Below the pieces are notes generated by a model that was not told the DNA's origin, ran no database searches, and saw only the letters and a list, made by a program, of their open reading frames with translations. Both the position numbers and the translations under genes were made by a program. Of a DNA stretch of 64,000 bases, positions 44,289 through 55,516 are shown piece by piece. This stretch comes from Nocardia rosealba (GTDB taxonomy: Bacteria > Actinomycetota > Actinomycetes > Mycobacteriales > Mycobacteriaceae): NCBI RefSeq assembly GCF_020216065.1, contig NZ_JAIWNA010000002.1, forward strand, positions 1,211,145 through 1,275,144, written 5' to 3'. Positions within the stretch are counted from its first letter, which is position 1. Each line of letters opens with the position of its first letter.

Positions 44289-44912
44289 ATGACCGACGAG
44301 CCCGGGAATTCCCGACCGCCGGCGCCGGTGTCCAAACGCAAAGCGGCGGCCCGGGGAGCGGCCCGCAGGCTCGGTGTCGAGGACTGGACGAGCGCGGCCC
44401 TGCGGGTGTTGCTGCGCGACGGCGTCGGCGCCGTCACCATCGCCAAGGTCTGCGAGGAACTCGGGGTCACCAAAGGCAGCTTCTACTGGCACTTCGACGG
44501 AATCGACCAGCTGCTCGAGACCACAGCGCAGTTCTGGTGCGCCGATCACAACGACGCCGCCCGCGGCTTCCACGACCTCGACGAACTGCCCGTCGAGCAA
44601 CGCCTGGAGCGGATGGGCGCGTTGCTCACCGAGGAGCGGGTCTGGCAGGTCGAGCTCGCGGTCCGCGACTGGGCGCGCACCAACGCGAAGGTGGCCGAGG
44701 CGGTGAAGGCGCTGGATCAGCGGATCTTCCACACCCTGTCCAAAGCCCTGATCGAGCTGGGGTTCTCGCCCGAGCAGGCGGAGATGCGGGCCGGGCTGAT
44801 GTGCTTCGCGGGCATCGGTTTCGTGCACGGCAATCAGAACCTGCCGGTTCCCACGGCGGATCAGCGGCGCGAGTTCTTCCGGTTCATCACCAGCGCCGGG
44901 CCACGGTGCTGA
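44289..44912 (+). CDS. TetR/AcrR family regulator
   Basis: A 207-aa repressor, HTH ALRVLLRDGVGAVTIAKVCEELGVTKGSFYWHFDGIDQLLE. I choose ATG 44289 (MTDEPG) because GAGAGGAGACGGCC precedes it; the frame can be extended to 44223 but adds a Cys-rich non-TetR leader. It follows the flavoprotein pair on the same strand after 111 bp. Target unknown. Confidence 0.88.
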   Translation: MTDEPGNSRPPAPVSKRKAAARGAARRLGVEDWTSAALRVLLRDGVGAVTIAKVCEELGVTKGSFYWHFDGIDQLLETTAQFWCADHNDAARGFHDLDELPVEQRLERMGALLTEERVWQVELAVRDWARTNAKVAEAVKALDQRIFHTLSKALIELGFSPEQAEMRAGLMCFAGIGFVHGNQNLPVPTADQRREFFRFITSAGPRC

Positions 44913-44934
44913 GCCCGGTTTTCCTGGTCGGCGC

Positions 44935-46020
44935 TCAGGTCAGCGCGACCAGTTCGTGCAGCGTCGTTCCGGCACGATGGGCGGTGCCGTCGCCGGTGTG
45001 CACGCTCAGTTCGAAGGTGGACTCGAACCGGAAGTAGCCCGGATGCCCGACGAGCCGGTGTACCAGCGGCTTGACCAGGCGTGAGCGCACAACCGGCAGA
45101 TCATCGAGTAGATCGTGGGCGTGGATGACCCGGGTGACGTCCAGGCGCAGTTCGAGTCGCCCCGGCACCCGCAGTTCGACCCATTCGGGGTAGGTGCGGC
45201 CCGCGGTGGCGTCGAAGCGGGCGGGGCCCTCGGTGAGGACTGTCTCGCCGGTGGACAGCACGGTGTCGGCGTGGTTGGCCAGCATCAGCGGGTTGATCTC
45301 GTGGCCGCCCTTGCGCTGCTGGGTGAGCACCGAGGCGAACAGCAGCGAGTAGTCCTCCACGTACAACCGGCCCCAATGCCAGCGCTCGATGATCTTCTTC
45401 ATGTCGCCGACGCCCCAGTTGTGGTCGTGGTAGCCACGTCCGGTGACCTCGTGCCGTACGCCGTCGAGCTCGATCGCCCCGGTCACTCGCGCGCGGGGAG
45501 CGGCGACCATCCAGCCGAAAGAATCCTTACCGCCGAAACGGGTTTCGCCCTTGCCGGGCATCCAGCCGGGGACCTCGTTGTGGAACCGCAGGTCGAAGAC
45601 CAAGCCGTCCTCGGCCATTCGCAGATGGTGGGTGGGCAGACCGTTGTCGTGCGGTTCGGTGCGGGCGGTGTTGGCACCGATACGCACATCGCAGGCGTCC
45701 GGCGAGAACGAGGCCGCCGAGGGCGGATACCGCCGTGACACCTGGCGGCGCGTGCCGTCGGGCGCGTAGATGATCATCTCCACCCAGGGTCGTGACAGCG
45801 GCAGGTCCTCGGGGCGACGTTTGATCAGGAAGCCGATCACCACGTGGCCGGTGTCGAGGTGCGCGTCGAAATACCAGTGTTCGAAGGCAAGCCTGCTCGA
45901 CGCGGGGTGAAAAGCGTTGTGGCGCGGCTCGATCGGCGTCAGCTCGCCGTCGCCGCGGCCGGGCCCGTTCCATGCTTCGACGATGTCGGTGGCAGTCGTG
46001 GTCGCTTTCCGTCCGTTCAT
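44935..46020 (-). CDS. CrtC-like (hydroxyneurosporene-synthase family) protein
   Basis: A 361-aa lipocalin-like protein. FEHWYFDAHLDTGHVVIGFLIKR near residue 40 and GRGYHDHNWGVGDMKKIIERWHWGRLY near 205 are the CrtC/AttH signatures. CrtC adds water to carotenoid double bonds; related proteins act on tocopherol-like or other lipids. ATG 46020 overlaps the stop of the MpaB-like gene as ATGA, so the pair is coupled. No signal peptide. Likely substrate is a hydrophobic isoprenoid or lipid, by inference. Confidence 0.82.
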   Translation of the reverse strand: MNGRKATTTATDIVEAWNGPGRGDGELTPIEPRHNAFHPASSRLAFEHWYFDAHLDTGHVVIGFLIKRRPEDLPLSRPWVEMIIYAPDGTRRQVSRRYPPSAASFSPDACDVRIGANTARTEPHDNGLPTHHLRMAEDGLVFDLRFHNEVPGWMPGKGETRFGGKDSFGWMVAAPRARVTGAIELDGVRHEVTGRGYHDHNWGVGDMKKIIERWHWGRLYVEDYSLLFASVLTQQRKGGHEINPLMLANHADTVLSTGETVLTEGPARFDATAGRTYPEWVELRVPGRLELRLDVTRVIHAHDLLDDLPVVRSRLVKPLVHRLVGHPGYFRFESTFELSVHTGDGTAHRAGTTLHELVALT

Positions 46021-47306
46021 CGGCGCAGGGCTCCGCCTGCGTCGAAGGCCGCTTCGCGCCCCCGCATCTGTGCCCGGTACCAGTTCTCGCGATGGGCGAG
46101 CATGAGTTTCTCGTGTGCCCGCGCGAACGGCGGGCAGAACCGGCGCACGAGTTCCGTCACGGTGATCAGCGGGAAGCGCAGGATCGGGACGAGGATCCAT
46201 GGGAATGCCGGTGGCATGGTGTAGTGCCGGCGCGTACCGGGGGCCATGTACATCGCGGCGTAGACCGAGTTGATCCGGAAGTTGTACATCTCGCGCAGGC
46301 GGGTCAGGCCGCGGTGACCGTCGCGGGGCGCGAATGCCGCCGGATACGACTCGATCAGTTCGGTCCCGTGCTGTCCGGCGTCGTAGGACCGTGACGCGAT
46401 GGTCATCGCCAGCACGCGCAACGCGTCGAGAACCGTGTCGGGATACCAGCGCAGCCGGACACCGAGCAGGTGGCCCATGTACTTCTGGAAGTGCAGCAGC
46501 GCACGGATTTCCGACGGTGTCGTCTGGTAGCCCAGCGCCCACAGGCCGAGGCCGGGCGTCACGCTGCCCGCCAGCAGGGTGAGCATCTGGTAGGTCTGGC
46601 TGATCGGCAGCCCCCACCGTTCGATGTCCCATTCGGGATGGCCGGCGACCTTCGCGCGCACCGACACGTGCATGACCCGTACCTTCAGCGCGGTGGCCCG
46701 GCCCGCCGAACCGGCGGTGAGCAGCGCGCCGCGCTCGGAGACGTCCATCCAGAATCGGCAGGTCTCGAGGAACCGGCGCAGCGCGCTGTCACCCGCGTAC
46801 CCACCGGCCAGCGACAGTGGCGTGGCGACCGCTGCCTCGGTGTACATCTCGAGGGTCTCGGCCCCGGCGAAACTGAACAGCATGGTGCCCCAGCGCCGCC
46901 AGATCGCGGCGCCCTGTTCGACGAGTTCGGGCACCACCCAGTCGGGCACCGTCTCGAATTCGGCGAACAGTTCGCGCATCGATTCCGGTGCCTCCGGGAC
47001 CGCCTCGATGCCCTCGCGCAGGGCCTGCTCCAGCATCCTGCGCCCGGCTTTCGGTCCGATCTGGCCGTGCATCACCTCCGCGACGAACCGCTCGGCCACC
47101 GGGTCACCGGTGAACAGGTCTTCGCACAGAGCGATCGCCTGCTCGTCTGTCGGGAACAGCCGTTGCCTGGTCACGGCCGTGAAGACGCGTTCGATGCGCC
47201 GCCCGAGCGGGGTGGCACGCGCCTCCCAGTAGCGAAACGCGCTGGGGCACTTCACCGTTGCCCCGGCGTGAAGGTAGTCGACCTGACCTTCGACGGATTC
47301 GGCCAC
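46017..47306 (-). CDS. oxygenase MpaB-like (DUF2236/Lcp family)
   Basis: A 429-aa heme-type oxygenase-fold protein of the DUF2236 family, which includes rubber-cleaving Lcp and fungal MpaB. ALKVRVMHVSVRAK near residue 205 carries the conserved Arg and proximal His. The frame opens at 47360, but a consensus AGGAGG (47313-47318) stands six bases before GTG 47306, so I start there. Coupled to the CrtC-like gene. Predicted to cleave or oxygenate an isoprenoid chain; unproven. Confidence 0.85.
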   Translation of the reverse strand: MAESVEGQVDYLHAGATVKCPSAFRYWEARATPLGRRIERVFTAVTRQRLFPTDEQAIALCEDLFTGDPVAERFVAEVMHGQIGPKAGRRMLEQALREGIEAVPEAPESMRELFAEFETVPDWVVPELVEQGAAIWRRWGTMLFSFAGAETLEMYTEAAVATPLSLAGGYAGDSALRRFLETCRFWMDVSERGALLTAGSAGRATALKVRVMHVSVRAKVAGHPEWDIERWGLPISQTYQMLTLLAGSVTPGLGLWALGYQTTPSEIRALLHFQKYMGHLLGVRLRWYPDTVLDALRVLAMTIASRSYDAGQHGTELIESYPAAFAPRDGHRGLTRLREMYNFRINSVYAAMYMAPGTRRHYTMPPAFPWILVPILRFPLITVTELVRRFCPPFARAHEKLMLAHRENWYRAQMRGREAAFDAGGALRR

Positions 47307-47361
47307 CGCGGGCCTCCTGACGTGAGCATCCATCCGCTGACTGCGATCGCAGTCGACCATA

Positions 47362-48252
47362 CTATGTCGAATAGTCTTCCGTACCTGAACGTATGGAACT
47401 GTCGCCTTCGGTGGGCCGGCGCAACCAAGCCTGCAATGCCTCGGTGACTTCGGTAGGGCGCTGTTCCATGATGAAATGCCCGCCGTCGATCCGGACGAGA
47501 CTCGCGTTCGGGATGTGTGCGGCGAGGTCTTCGGCGTAGCGGAACGGGATCGCCGGGTCCTTGTCGCCCCAGATCACCGAGGTGGGGCAGCCGATGGCGC
47601 CGAGTCCGGCCGCGAGTTCCGGGCGCAGCCGGACGCTGTAGCCCGCCCAGAAATGGGCGTACCACCGGCGTCCTTCGCGGGTGTTCAGGAAATCGAGGTA
47701 GTCGGCCAGGCGCTGGGTGTCGAACGAGCCGTTGCGGACGAACTGTGCCAATCCCAGGCGGTGGACGAGCCCGATCGTTCGCGCGGTGAGAAGCGGACGC
47801 AACAGCGGGCGTCGCGCCGCGGCGGAGAACAGCCCGAACAGTTGGTAGTACGGCGTGGTGAAGGTGCGATGAGCCCGGGAATTGAGGATCGCGAAGCGCT
47901 GGACCCGGTCGGGGTATCGCTGCACGAACCCGAGTCCGAGGAAACCGCCGTAGTCGTGACAGGCCAGATCGACACGGTCCAGGCCCAGTGCGTCGAACAG
48001 CCGCGCGATCCGGTCGACCTCGGTGTCGTAGTCGCAGCTCAGCCGCAGGTCACGAGCCGAAGCGCCCCAGCCTTGCCAGTCCGGGGCGATCACCCGGCGC
48101 GGCTGGGACAGGGGCCCGATCTGATGGCGCCATGCGGCGTGACTCTCCGGCCAGCCGTGCAGCAGGACCAGCGGATCACCTTCTCCCACATCGACATAGG
48201 CCAGGCGCGCGCCGTCGACGCCGACCTCGTTCAGTTCGTAGGTTGTCGTCAT
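47362..48252 (-). CDS. alpha/beta-hydrolase (epoxide-hydrolase/dehalogenase-like)
   Basis: A 296-aa cytoplasmic hydrolase. HGWPESH carries the HGxP oxyanion motif of epoxide hydrolases, the nucleophile elbow is CHDYGG (Asp), GDKDPAIP gives the acid and GGHFIMEQ the catalytic His. GGAG precedes ATG 48252. It is first of a three-gene group with MpaB-like and CrtC-like genes and is divergent from an AraC regulator 42 bp away. An epoxide or ester from isoprenoid oxidation is a possible substrate (inference). Confidence 0.9.
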   Translation of the reverse strand: MTTTYELNEVGVDGARLAYVDVGEGDPLVLLHGWPESHAAWRHQIGPLSQPRRVIAPDWQGWGASARDLRLSCDYDTEVDRIARLFDALGLDRVDLACHDYGGFLGLGFVQRYPDRVQRFAILNSRAHRTFTTPYYQLFGLFSAAARRPLLRPLLTARTIGLVHRLGLAQFVRNGSFDTQRLADYLDFLNTREGRRWYAHFWAGYSVRLRPELAAGLGAIGCPTSVIWGDKDPAIPFRYAEDLAAHIPNASLVRIDGGHFIMEQRPTEVTEALQAWLRRPTEGDSSIRSGTEDYST

Positions 48253-48294
48253 CTCTGCTCCACATCTCGCACGGTGGTCACGATCGGTGGATGT

Positions 48295-49092
48295 ATGGTC
48301 GCGTGCATGGCGTTGCCCGCACTTCCAGAAACGTGCGCTTCCGATCCAGCGACCGCCACCGCTCCGGCACGGCTGTGGCTACGTCTCGGACACGCGGTCT
48401 ATATCGGACCCGGTATGGCGCTGGGGCCGCATTCGACCGCCGTGGCGAGTCTCGGGGTCGGTTTGGACGGGCCGTTCCGGGTCCGCGCGGCGGGTGTTCC
48501 CGATGTCACCGCCCGCAGCTTCCTGTTCCGCGCCCGGGTCACCCACCACATTCTCGACACGGACGGACGAAGACTGTTCTGCTTCTTCGACCCGACCTCG
48601 TCCCGGATGACCCGCTGTCTCGGCGGGATGTCGCGCGACGTCGGCGGTTTCAGCGCCGATCAGCGCAACGAGGCCGCCCTGATCGACCTGGGCAACTCCC
48701 CCGACCCCGATATCGACCGAGTACTCGAGCTGGCCAGCGTCCCGGTCCCGACGATCGGCGATCCACGCATCGCCGCCGTGGCCGCGCAGATCCGCGCCGA
48801 CCCGACCCAGCAGCAACGTGCGGCCGAAAAGGCCCTGGCCGCAGGACTTTCCACCTCGTACTTCCTGCGCACCTTCGCCGAGCAGACCGGCACCAGTTTC
48901 CGCCGCTATGTCCAATGGGCGCGAATGCTGCGAGTGGCGAAAGCCCTCACCGAGGGTCACGACCTGACCCGAGCCGCCACCGATGCGGGCTTCGCCTCTC
49001 CCTCGCATTTCAGCGACACGTTCCGGGCCATGTTCGGCATGACTCCCACTGCCTTCACCGCCCTCGGCGCCGAACTGCACATCGACGACTGA
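48295..49092 (+). CDS. AraC-family regulator
   Basis: A 265-aa activator. The C-terminal double HTH covers about residues 165-260 (AAGLSTSYFLRTFAEQTGTSFRRYVQWARMLRVAKAL, then AATDAGFASPSHFSDTFRAMFGMTPT). The N-terminus is an AraC-type ligand-binding region. ATG 48295 has GGTGG upstream; ATG 48307 is possible. Divergent from the hydrolase/MpaB/CrtC group, its probable target. Confidence 0.9.
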   Translation: MVACMALPALPETCASDPATATAPARLWLRLGHAVYIGPGMALGPHSTAVASLGVGLDGPFRVRAAGVPDVTARSFLFRARVTHHILDTDGRRLFCFFDPTSSRMTRCLGGMSRDVGGFSADQRNEAALIDLGNSPDPDIDRVLELASVPVPTIGDPRIAAVAAQIRADPTQQQRAAEKALAAGLSTSYFLRTFAEQTGTSFRRYVQWARMLRVAKALTEGHDLTRAATDAGFASPSHFSDTFRAMFGMTPTAFTALGAELHIDD

Positions 49093-49108
49093 AACGCGGC
49101 CCGGACGC

Positions 49109-51336
<2,228 letters not shown>

Positions 51337-51352
51337 GCCGCCAAGTTAGCAC

Positions 51353-51378
51353 AAACTGCAATTTTTCAGAAACTGCAA
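51353..51378. promoter_or_regulatory. duplicated AAACTGCAA operator elements
   Basis: AAACTGCAA occurs at 51353-51361 and again at 51370-51378, a 17-bp spacing, in an A/T-rich spacer right before the TetR/exporter operon. Likely TetR binding region and promoter. Confidence 0.5.
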
Positions 51379-51388
51379 CTACATGAGC

Positions 51389-51859
51389 TCAGGCCTCGGC
51401 GGTGCGACCCGACAGCGGCATCGCGGGCAGGCCGAGCTTGCGGTGGTCCCAGGACCTGACCCTGGTCTGGTCGACCCGAATCACGATGCGCTTGTTCATC
51501 ATCGTCTCGACGAACGGATGGACCTCGGGGCTATACGGGCCGACGTAGCGTTCGTAGATGTCGATGGCGGCCCGCCAGTACTCCTCGTCCTGCGTGTCCT
51601 CGATCAAGTGGGCGGTGCCCTCGATCGACACGCCACGCAGCTGGTCGTAGGTGTCGCCCGCTTCGGCCATGCAGGCGATGGTCGGATCGCGGCGCAGGTT
51701 CACCGCCTTCTGCGATTTCGACTTGGTCTCGAAGTAGACGACACCGTCGATGTGGCCGAACCACATGGCGGTGAGGTGTGGTTTTCCGGAACGGTCGAGG
51801 GTGGCCAGTGTGAGCACCCTCGTGCTGTCGAGAAACTCCGCGATTTCCAGCGCATTCAT
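51389..51859 (-). CDS. PPOX-class (F420/flavin) split-barrel protein
   Basis: A 156-aa pyridoxamine-phosphate-oxidase-like split-barrel protein. LATLDRSGKPHLTAMWFGHIDGVVYFETK and KAVNLRRDPTIACMAEAG are typical of actinobacterial F420- or FMN-binding members. ATG 51859 is used, though it lacks a clear Shine-Dalgarno; GTG at 51889 with GGAAGG further upstream or GTG 51916 would add 10-19 residues. Reaction unknown. Confidence 0.85.
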   Translation of the reverse strand: MNALEIAEFLDSTRVLTLATLDRSGKPHLTAMWFGHIDGVVYFETKSKSQKAVNLRRDPTIACMAEAGDTYDQLRGVSIEGTAHLIEDTQDEEYWRAAIDIYERYVGPYSPEVHPFVETMMNKRIVIRVDQTRVRSWDHRKLGLPAMPLSGRTAEA

Positions 51860-51963
51860 CCGCACTACGGCTCGCTGATCGATCCCCACTACTGGCCACC
51901 TTCCGGTCCTGGTCACTTTGCGCCGACCCTACTCAGCCGAGCAGCGCACCGCGGTCGCTCTGC

Positions 51964-52575
51964 CTAGGTGCGGGTTTTCGGGGTCGCGGGTGGAGTCCGT
52001 GCCTCGTTGCGGTGCTGGTCCCACCAGGACGCGCTTTCCTGCTGGGCGGTCTCCTGGTCCTTGGACGGCGCCGGTGTACTCGGTATGCCGAGGACCCTGA
52101 GCCGCCAGTCGTCCTGCGGGATGGCGGCCACGATGCGCACGGGGACGACCGCCGTGAGCAGCAGGCAGTTTCCGACGCAGACCATCAGACAGATCGGGGG
52201 AACCGAGACAACGATCGCGGTCGCGAGTGTCCCCATCCGGATCGGATCGCGCGAGATGGACAGGACATTGCCGCAGATGCTGGCCAGCACGGTGACGAGG
52301 AGCAGCAACTCGTAGAACCGGACAAGGGAGGTGGCCTTCTCGTCACGGATGCCGACCAGCGTGATGAACGTGCAGGCGACCAACGCGACCGTCAGACCGA
52401 CGACAAGCGGCCACAACCACGTCAGGTGCTCCGGAACCCCCGCCACCCCGGCGAGGGTCGAGGTGAAGGTGAAGGAGGCGATCGCCGCGGCGACAACCAG
52501 TACCGCCCCTAAACCGACCAGTAGCTTCGGGACCGTCACTGGAACAGGACGAGGGAAACGGTCCGAGTGGTCCAT
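51964..52575 (-). CDS. DUF2637-like four-TM membrane protein
   Basis: A 203-aa membrane protein with four hydrophobic helices (starting KLLVGLGAVLVVAAAIASFTFTS, then LWPLVVGLTVALVACTFITLVG) and a charged C-terminal tail. The pattern resembles DUF2637/SpdA-like proteins seen in actinobacterial plasmids and chromosomes. I start at ATG 52575 (MDHSDR); the longer reading adds a Cys-rich non-membrane leader. No other mobile-element genes are near, so transfer function is not implied. Confidence 0.7.
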   Translation of the reverse strand: MDHSDRFPRPVPVTVPKLLVGLGAVLVVAAAIASFTFTSTLAGVAGVPEHLTWLWPLVVGLTVALVACTFITLVGIRDEKATSLVRFYELLLLVTVLASICGNVLSISRDPIRMGTLATAIVVSVPPICLMVCVGNCLLLTAVVPVRIVAAIPQDDWRLRVLGIPSTPAPSKDQETAQQESASWWDQHRNEARTPPATPKTRT

Positions 52576-52871
52576 CGGGCTCCATTCTACGGGCTTTGGC
52601 CGCCAAACACGCAGGCACTCAACAGAGTACGGGCACGCGGCGTGCCGCGCCGCGAGCGGACCGAGCGGACACCGTAAAGTCCCGTCACACACGATTCGCA
52701 AGAGGAGCTCGGCCGGCGCGAGGCACCGGATCCGGCGATCAGCGCGCAGCCAGGGTCAAGCCGTGGGTTTTCGGGGTACCGGCCCTGTGAGAATTGTGGA
52801 ACTCTTCCGCTTCACGCGGTCCCGATCGAACACCGGGACCGACTACACCGATGCGAAGGACCACCTTACCC
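52576..52871. other. non-coding spacer
   Basis: About 296 bp between divergent genes for the DUF2637-like and the secreted protein. It must contain both promoters. I see no gene, RNA or clear repeat in it. Confidence 0.5.
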
Positions 52872-53291
52872 ATGCGAATCGCAGGACTGACCGCCCTCGC
52901 GGCGGGCGCACTGATCCTCCCGGCCACCCTGGCTCCCGCGGCCTCGGCGGAGGTGGAGGACATCACCATCTACGCCTGGGGCAACAGCGAAGTGCCCGTC
53001 GCCTGCGATTATGTGGGTGCCAACTGCACGGTCATGGCCCGGATGTTCGGCGCCGACTACGCACTGCCCGCCACCGTCACGATCAACGGCAGCGAGCTCA
53101 CTTCGCCCGAGCGCCTGGACTACCCGGACCGGCAGCGCAGCGCGGTCCGCGGCACCTGGCGCCCGCCTGCCAAGGGCACGTACACGATCGTGGCCACCCA
53201 GGGCTCCTCCACCAAGACCCTCGTCGTCGAGGTCACCGGTGACCCCCAGCTGGGCAGCGGCTCGGCGGGGCTGCCGAGCGGTTCCAGCTGA
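52872..53291 (+). CDS. small secreted protein, unknown
   Basis: A 139-aa exported protein. Signal peptide MRIAGLTALAAGALILPATLAPAASA, then a beta-rich domain with one Cys pair (VACDYVGANCTV) and an Ig-like end (PPAKGTYTIVATQGSSTKTLVVEV). I choose ATG 52872 because it begins the signal peptide; the frame opens at 52794. A strong terminator hairpin follows the stop. Family not recognised; the Ig-like fold suggests a surface or secreted binding role. Confidence 0.8.
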   Translation: MRIAGLTALAAGALILPATLAPAASAEVEDITIYAWGNSEVPVACDYVGANCTVMARMFGADYALPATVTINGSELTSPERLDYPDRQRSAVRGTWRPPAKGTYTIVATQGSSTKTLVVEVTGDPQLGSGSAGLPSGSS

Positions 53292-53302
53292 CCCACGGCC
53301 GA

Positions 53303-53335
53303 CTCGCCGACCGCCCGGTGCGGGCGGTCGGCGAG
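53303..53335. terminator. strong bidirectional terminator hairpin
   Basis: CTCGCCGACCGCCCG and its exact reverse complement form a perfect 15-bp stem with loop GTG, between two convergent genes (52872+ and 53344-). It lacks a T-run, as is common in GC-rich actinobacteria. Confidence 0.85.
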
Positions 53336-53343
53336 CGCACCGA

Positions 53344-54606
53344 TCACTGCGCGAGCAAACCCTTGGCGACGTGGGTCACCTGGATCTCGTTGCTGCCCGC
53401 GTAGATCATCAGCGACTTCGCGTCGCGGGCCAGCTGCTCGACCCGGTACTCGGCCATATATCCGTTGCCGCCGAACAGCTGCACCGCTTCCATCGCGACA
53501 TCGGTGGCGGCCCTGGTGGAATACAGCTTCATCGCCGAGGCCTGTGCCAGCGTCGGCATCTTGCCCGCCGCCGAGCTCTCCAACGCCCGGAACACCATGT
53601 TCTCGACGTTCAGACGCGCGATCTCCATTTCGGCCAGCTTCAACTGGACCAGCTGGAAACGGCCGATCTCCTGCCCCCACAGCTTGCGCGATTTGGCGTA
53701 TTCGATGCACAGCCGGTGGCATTCGTTGATGATGCCCATCGACAAGATGGCGCAGCCGACCCGTTCGACGATGAAACTGGCCCGCGCGCTCTCCCGGCCG
53801 TCACCGCCCTGGTGATCCTCGGTCTCACCCAGCAACCGGTCCTTGCTCAGCCGCACATTGTCGAAGAACAACTCACCGGTCGGCGAGGAGTGCATGCCCA
53901 TCTTCTTGAACGGTTTGCCCTGAGTGAACCCCTCCATGCCCTTGTCGAGCACGAAGGTGAGCACCTTGCGGTCGCGTTTGTCGCCGCCGTCGCCTTCGTC
54001 GAGCTTGGCGTAGACGACCACGGTGTCGGCGAACGGGCCATTGGTGATGAAGGTCTTCTGCCCGTTGAGGATGTAGTCCTCACCATCGCGACGAACGTAG
54101 GTCTTCATGCCGCCGAACGCGTCGGAACCGGAGTCGGGCTCGGTGATCGCCCACGCCGCCACCTTTTTCAGGGTGACGATGTCTTTGAGCCACCGCTGCT
54201 TCTGCGCGAGCGTGCCGCGCGCGGCGATGGTCGCCGCACCGAGACCCAGGCTGACACCAACCGCCGCGACGCTACCCAGAGTCACTCCGGTCAGTTCGCT
54301 GACGAGAACCGCAGCCATACTGCCCTGCGCCGCAAGCGGATTCGATGCGGACTTCTTGTCCGGCTTCTCCGGCGCGGGCTCACCCGCCGCGATCCGGGCG
54401 GCCCTGGCCTGTTCCTTGGCCAGCATCTTGTCGACAGCCTCACCGGCCATCACATCGAGCCCGAACTGGCTGAACAGGGTGCGCATGATGTCGTAGGGCG
54501 GCAGCTCGCCGTGTTCGAGTTCGTCGATGTGGGGACGAACTTCCTTGTCGATGAACGCGCGCACGGATTCGCGGATCATCTCGTCGGTCTCGGACCATTC
54601 GAACAT
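53344..54606 (-). CDS. acyl-CoA dehydrogenase
   Basis: A 420-aa flavoenzyme, the first oxidation step of a beta-oxidation cycle. WAITEPDSGSDAFGG is the FAD/acyl motif, DYILNGQKTFITNGPFAD follows, and MEAVQLFGGNGYMAEYRVEQLARDAKSLMIYAGSNEIQ ends with the catalytic-Glu region (YAGSNEIQ). An insert rich in Lys/Glu (PAPEKPDKKSAS) near residue 75 is unusual. Last gene of the operon ltp1-SRPBCC-MaoC-SDR-ACAD. TGGAG precedes ATG 54606. Confidence 0.95.
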   Translation of the reverse strand: MFEWSETDEMIRESVRAFIDKEVRPHIDELEHGELPPYDIMRTLFSQFGLDVMAGEAVDKMLAKEQARAARIAAGEPAPEKPDKKSASNPLAAQGSMAAVLVSELTGVTLGSVAAVGVSLGLGAATIAARGTLAQKQRWLKDIVTLKKVAAWAITEPDSGSDAFGGMKTYVRRDGEDYILNGQKTFITNGPFADTVVVYAKLDEGDGGDKRDRKVLTFVLDKGMEGFTQGKPFKKMGMHSSPTGELFFDNVRLSKDRLLGETEDHQGGDGRESARASFIVERVGCAILSMGIINECHRLCIEYAKSRKLWGQEIGRFQLVQLKLAEMEIARLNVENMVFRALESSAAGKMPTLAQASAMKLYSTRAATDVAMEAVQLFGGNGYMAEYRVEQLARDAKSLMIYAGSNEIQVTHVAKGLLAQ

Positions 54607-54631
54607 CGTTGTTCACTCCAGGATTCGTGGT

Positions 54632-55513
54632 TCAGGGCAATCGGGCGGCGATGTCGTCGATCGACCACGCCTCGTCGGTCTCGATGGTCTTGATGTCGTG
54701 CCAGCCGGCGAGTTCGCTGATCGCACCGCCCTGTACCGCGAACACCTTGCCGGTGATCGGGCATTTCTCGCCTGCGAGGTAGGCGACCAGCGGTGAGATG
54801 TTGGCCGGGCTGAAAGCGTCGAAGCTTCCCTCGGCTTCGGCGTCGGCCGCCTCGGCCGCCATCAGCGCGCCCATTCCCGGGGTGGCCAGGGTCAGGCGGG
54901 TGCGGGCGATCGGGGCGATCGCGTTGGCCCGTACGCCGTAGCGCTCGAGCTCGTCGGCCGCGACCTGGGTCAGCGCGGCGATACCGGCCTTGGCGGCACC
55001 GTAATTCGCTTGGCCCGCGTTGGGCACAGTCACCCCGGACGCCGAGGCGGTGTTGATGATGGCCGCGTTGGGTCGACGGCCCGCCTTCGACTCTGCCTTC
55101 CAGTACGCCGAGGCGTGGTGGACGACCGCGAAATGGCCTTTGAGATGCACCGCGACAACGGCGTCCCAGTCCGACTCCGAGAGGCTGGGGATGAAGCCGT
55201 CGCGCAGGATGCCGGCGTTGTTGACGACCACGTCGAGGCCACCGAATTCCGAGATCGCTTGCGCGACCAGCGCTTCGGCGCCCGCCCAGGTGGCGATGTC
55301 GTCGGTGTTGGCTACTGCCCGGCCACCGGCGGCGACGATCTCGTTCGCCACTTCCTGTGCCGGGCCGACGTCGACGCCGTCACCGCTGTTGCTGCCGCCC
55401 AGGTCGTTGACAACGACTGCGGCACCTTCGCGGGCGAACAGCAGCGCGTGCTCACGTCCGATACCGCGACCGGCGCCGGTGATGACGGCGATGCGTCCTT
55501 CCAAGGCACCCAT
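54632..55513 (-). CDS. SDR, MFE-2/17beta-HSD4-type 3-hydroxyacyl-CoA dehydrogenase
   Basis: A 293-aa NAD-dependent SDR. TGAGRGIGREHALLFAREGA with VVVNDLGGS is the signature of peroxisomal MFE-2/Hsd4A-type dehydrogenases; NNAGILRD, a Ser in NTASASG and YGAAK complete the active site. It oxidises (R)-3-hydroxyacyl-CoA from the neighbouring MaoC hydratase. AAGGAG precedes ATG 55513, three bases after the MaoC stop. Its operon supplies the other beta-oxidation steps. Confidence 0.93.
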   Translation of the reverse strand: MGALEGRIAVITGAGRGIGREHALLFAREGAAVVVNDLGGSNSGDGVDVGPAQEVANEIVAAGGRAVANTDDIATWAGAEALVAQAISEFGGLDVVVNNAGILRDGFIPSLSESDWDAVVAVHLKGHFAVVHHASAYWKAESKAGRRPNAAIINTASASGVTVPNAGQANYGAAKAGIAALTQVAADELERYGVRANAIAPIARTRLTLATPGMGALMAAEAADAEAEGSFDAFSPANISPLVAYLAGEKCPITGKVFAVQGGAISELAGWHDIKTIETDEAWSIDDIAARLP

Positions 55514-55516
55514 GTC

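Noticed and set aside
51964..52575. DUF2637/SpdA-like protein as evidence for an integrated conjugative element
   Set aside because: No integrase, att sites, FtsK-like transfer gene or tRNA was seen nearby.
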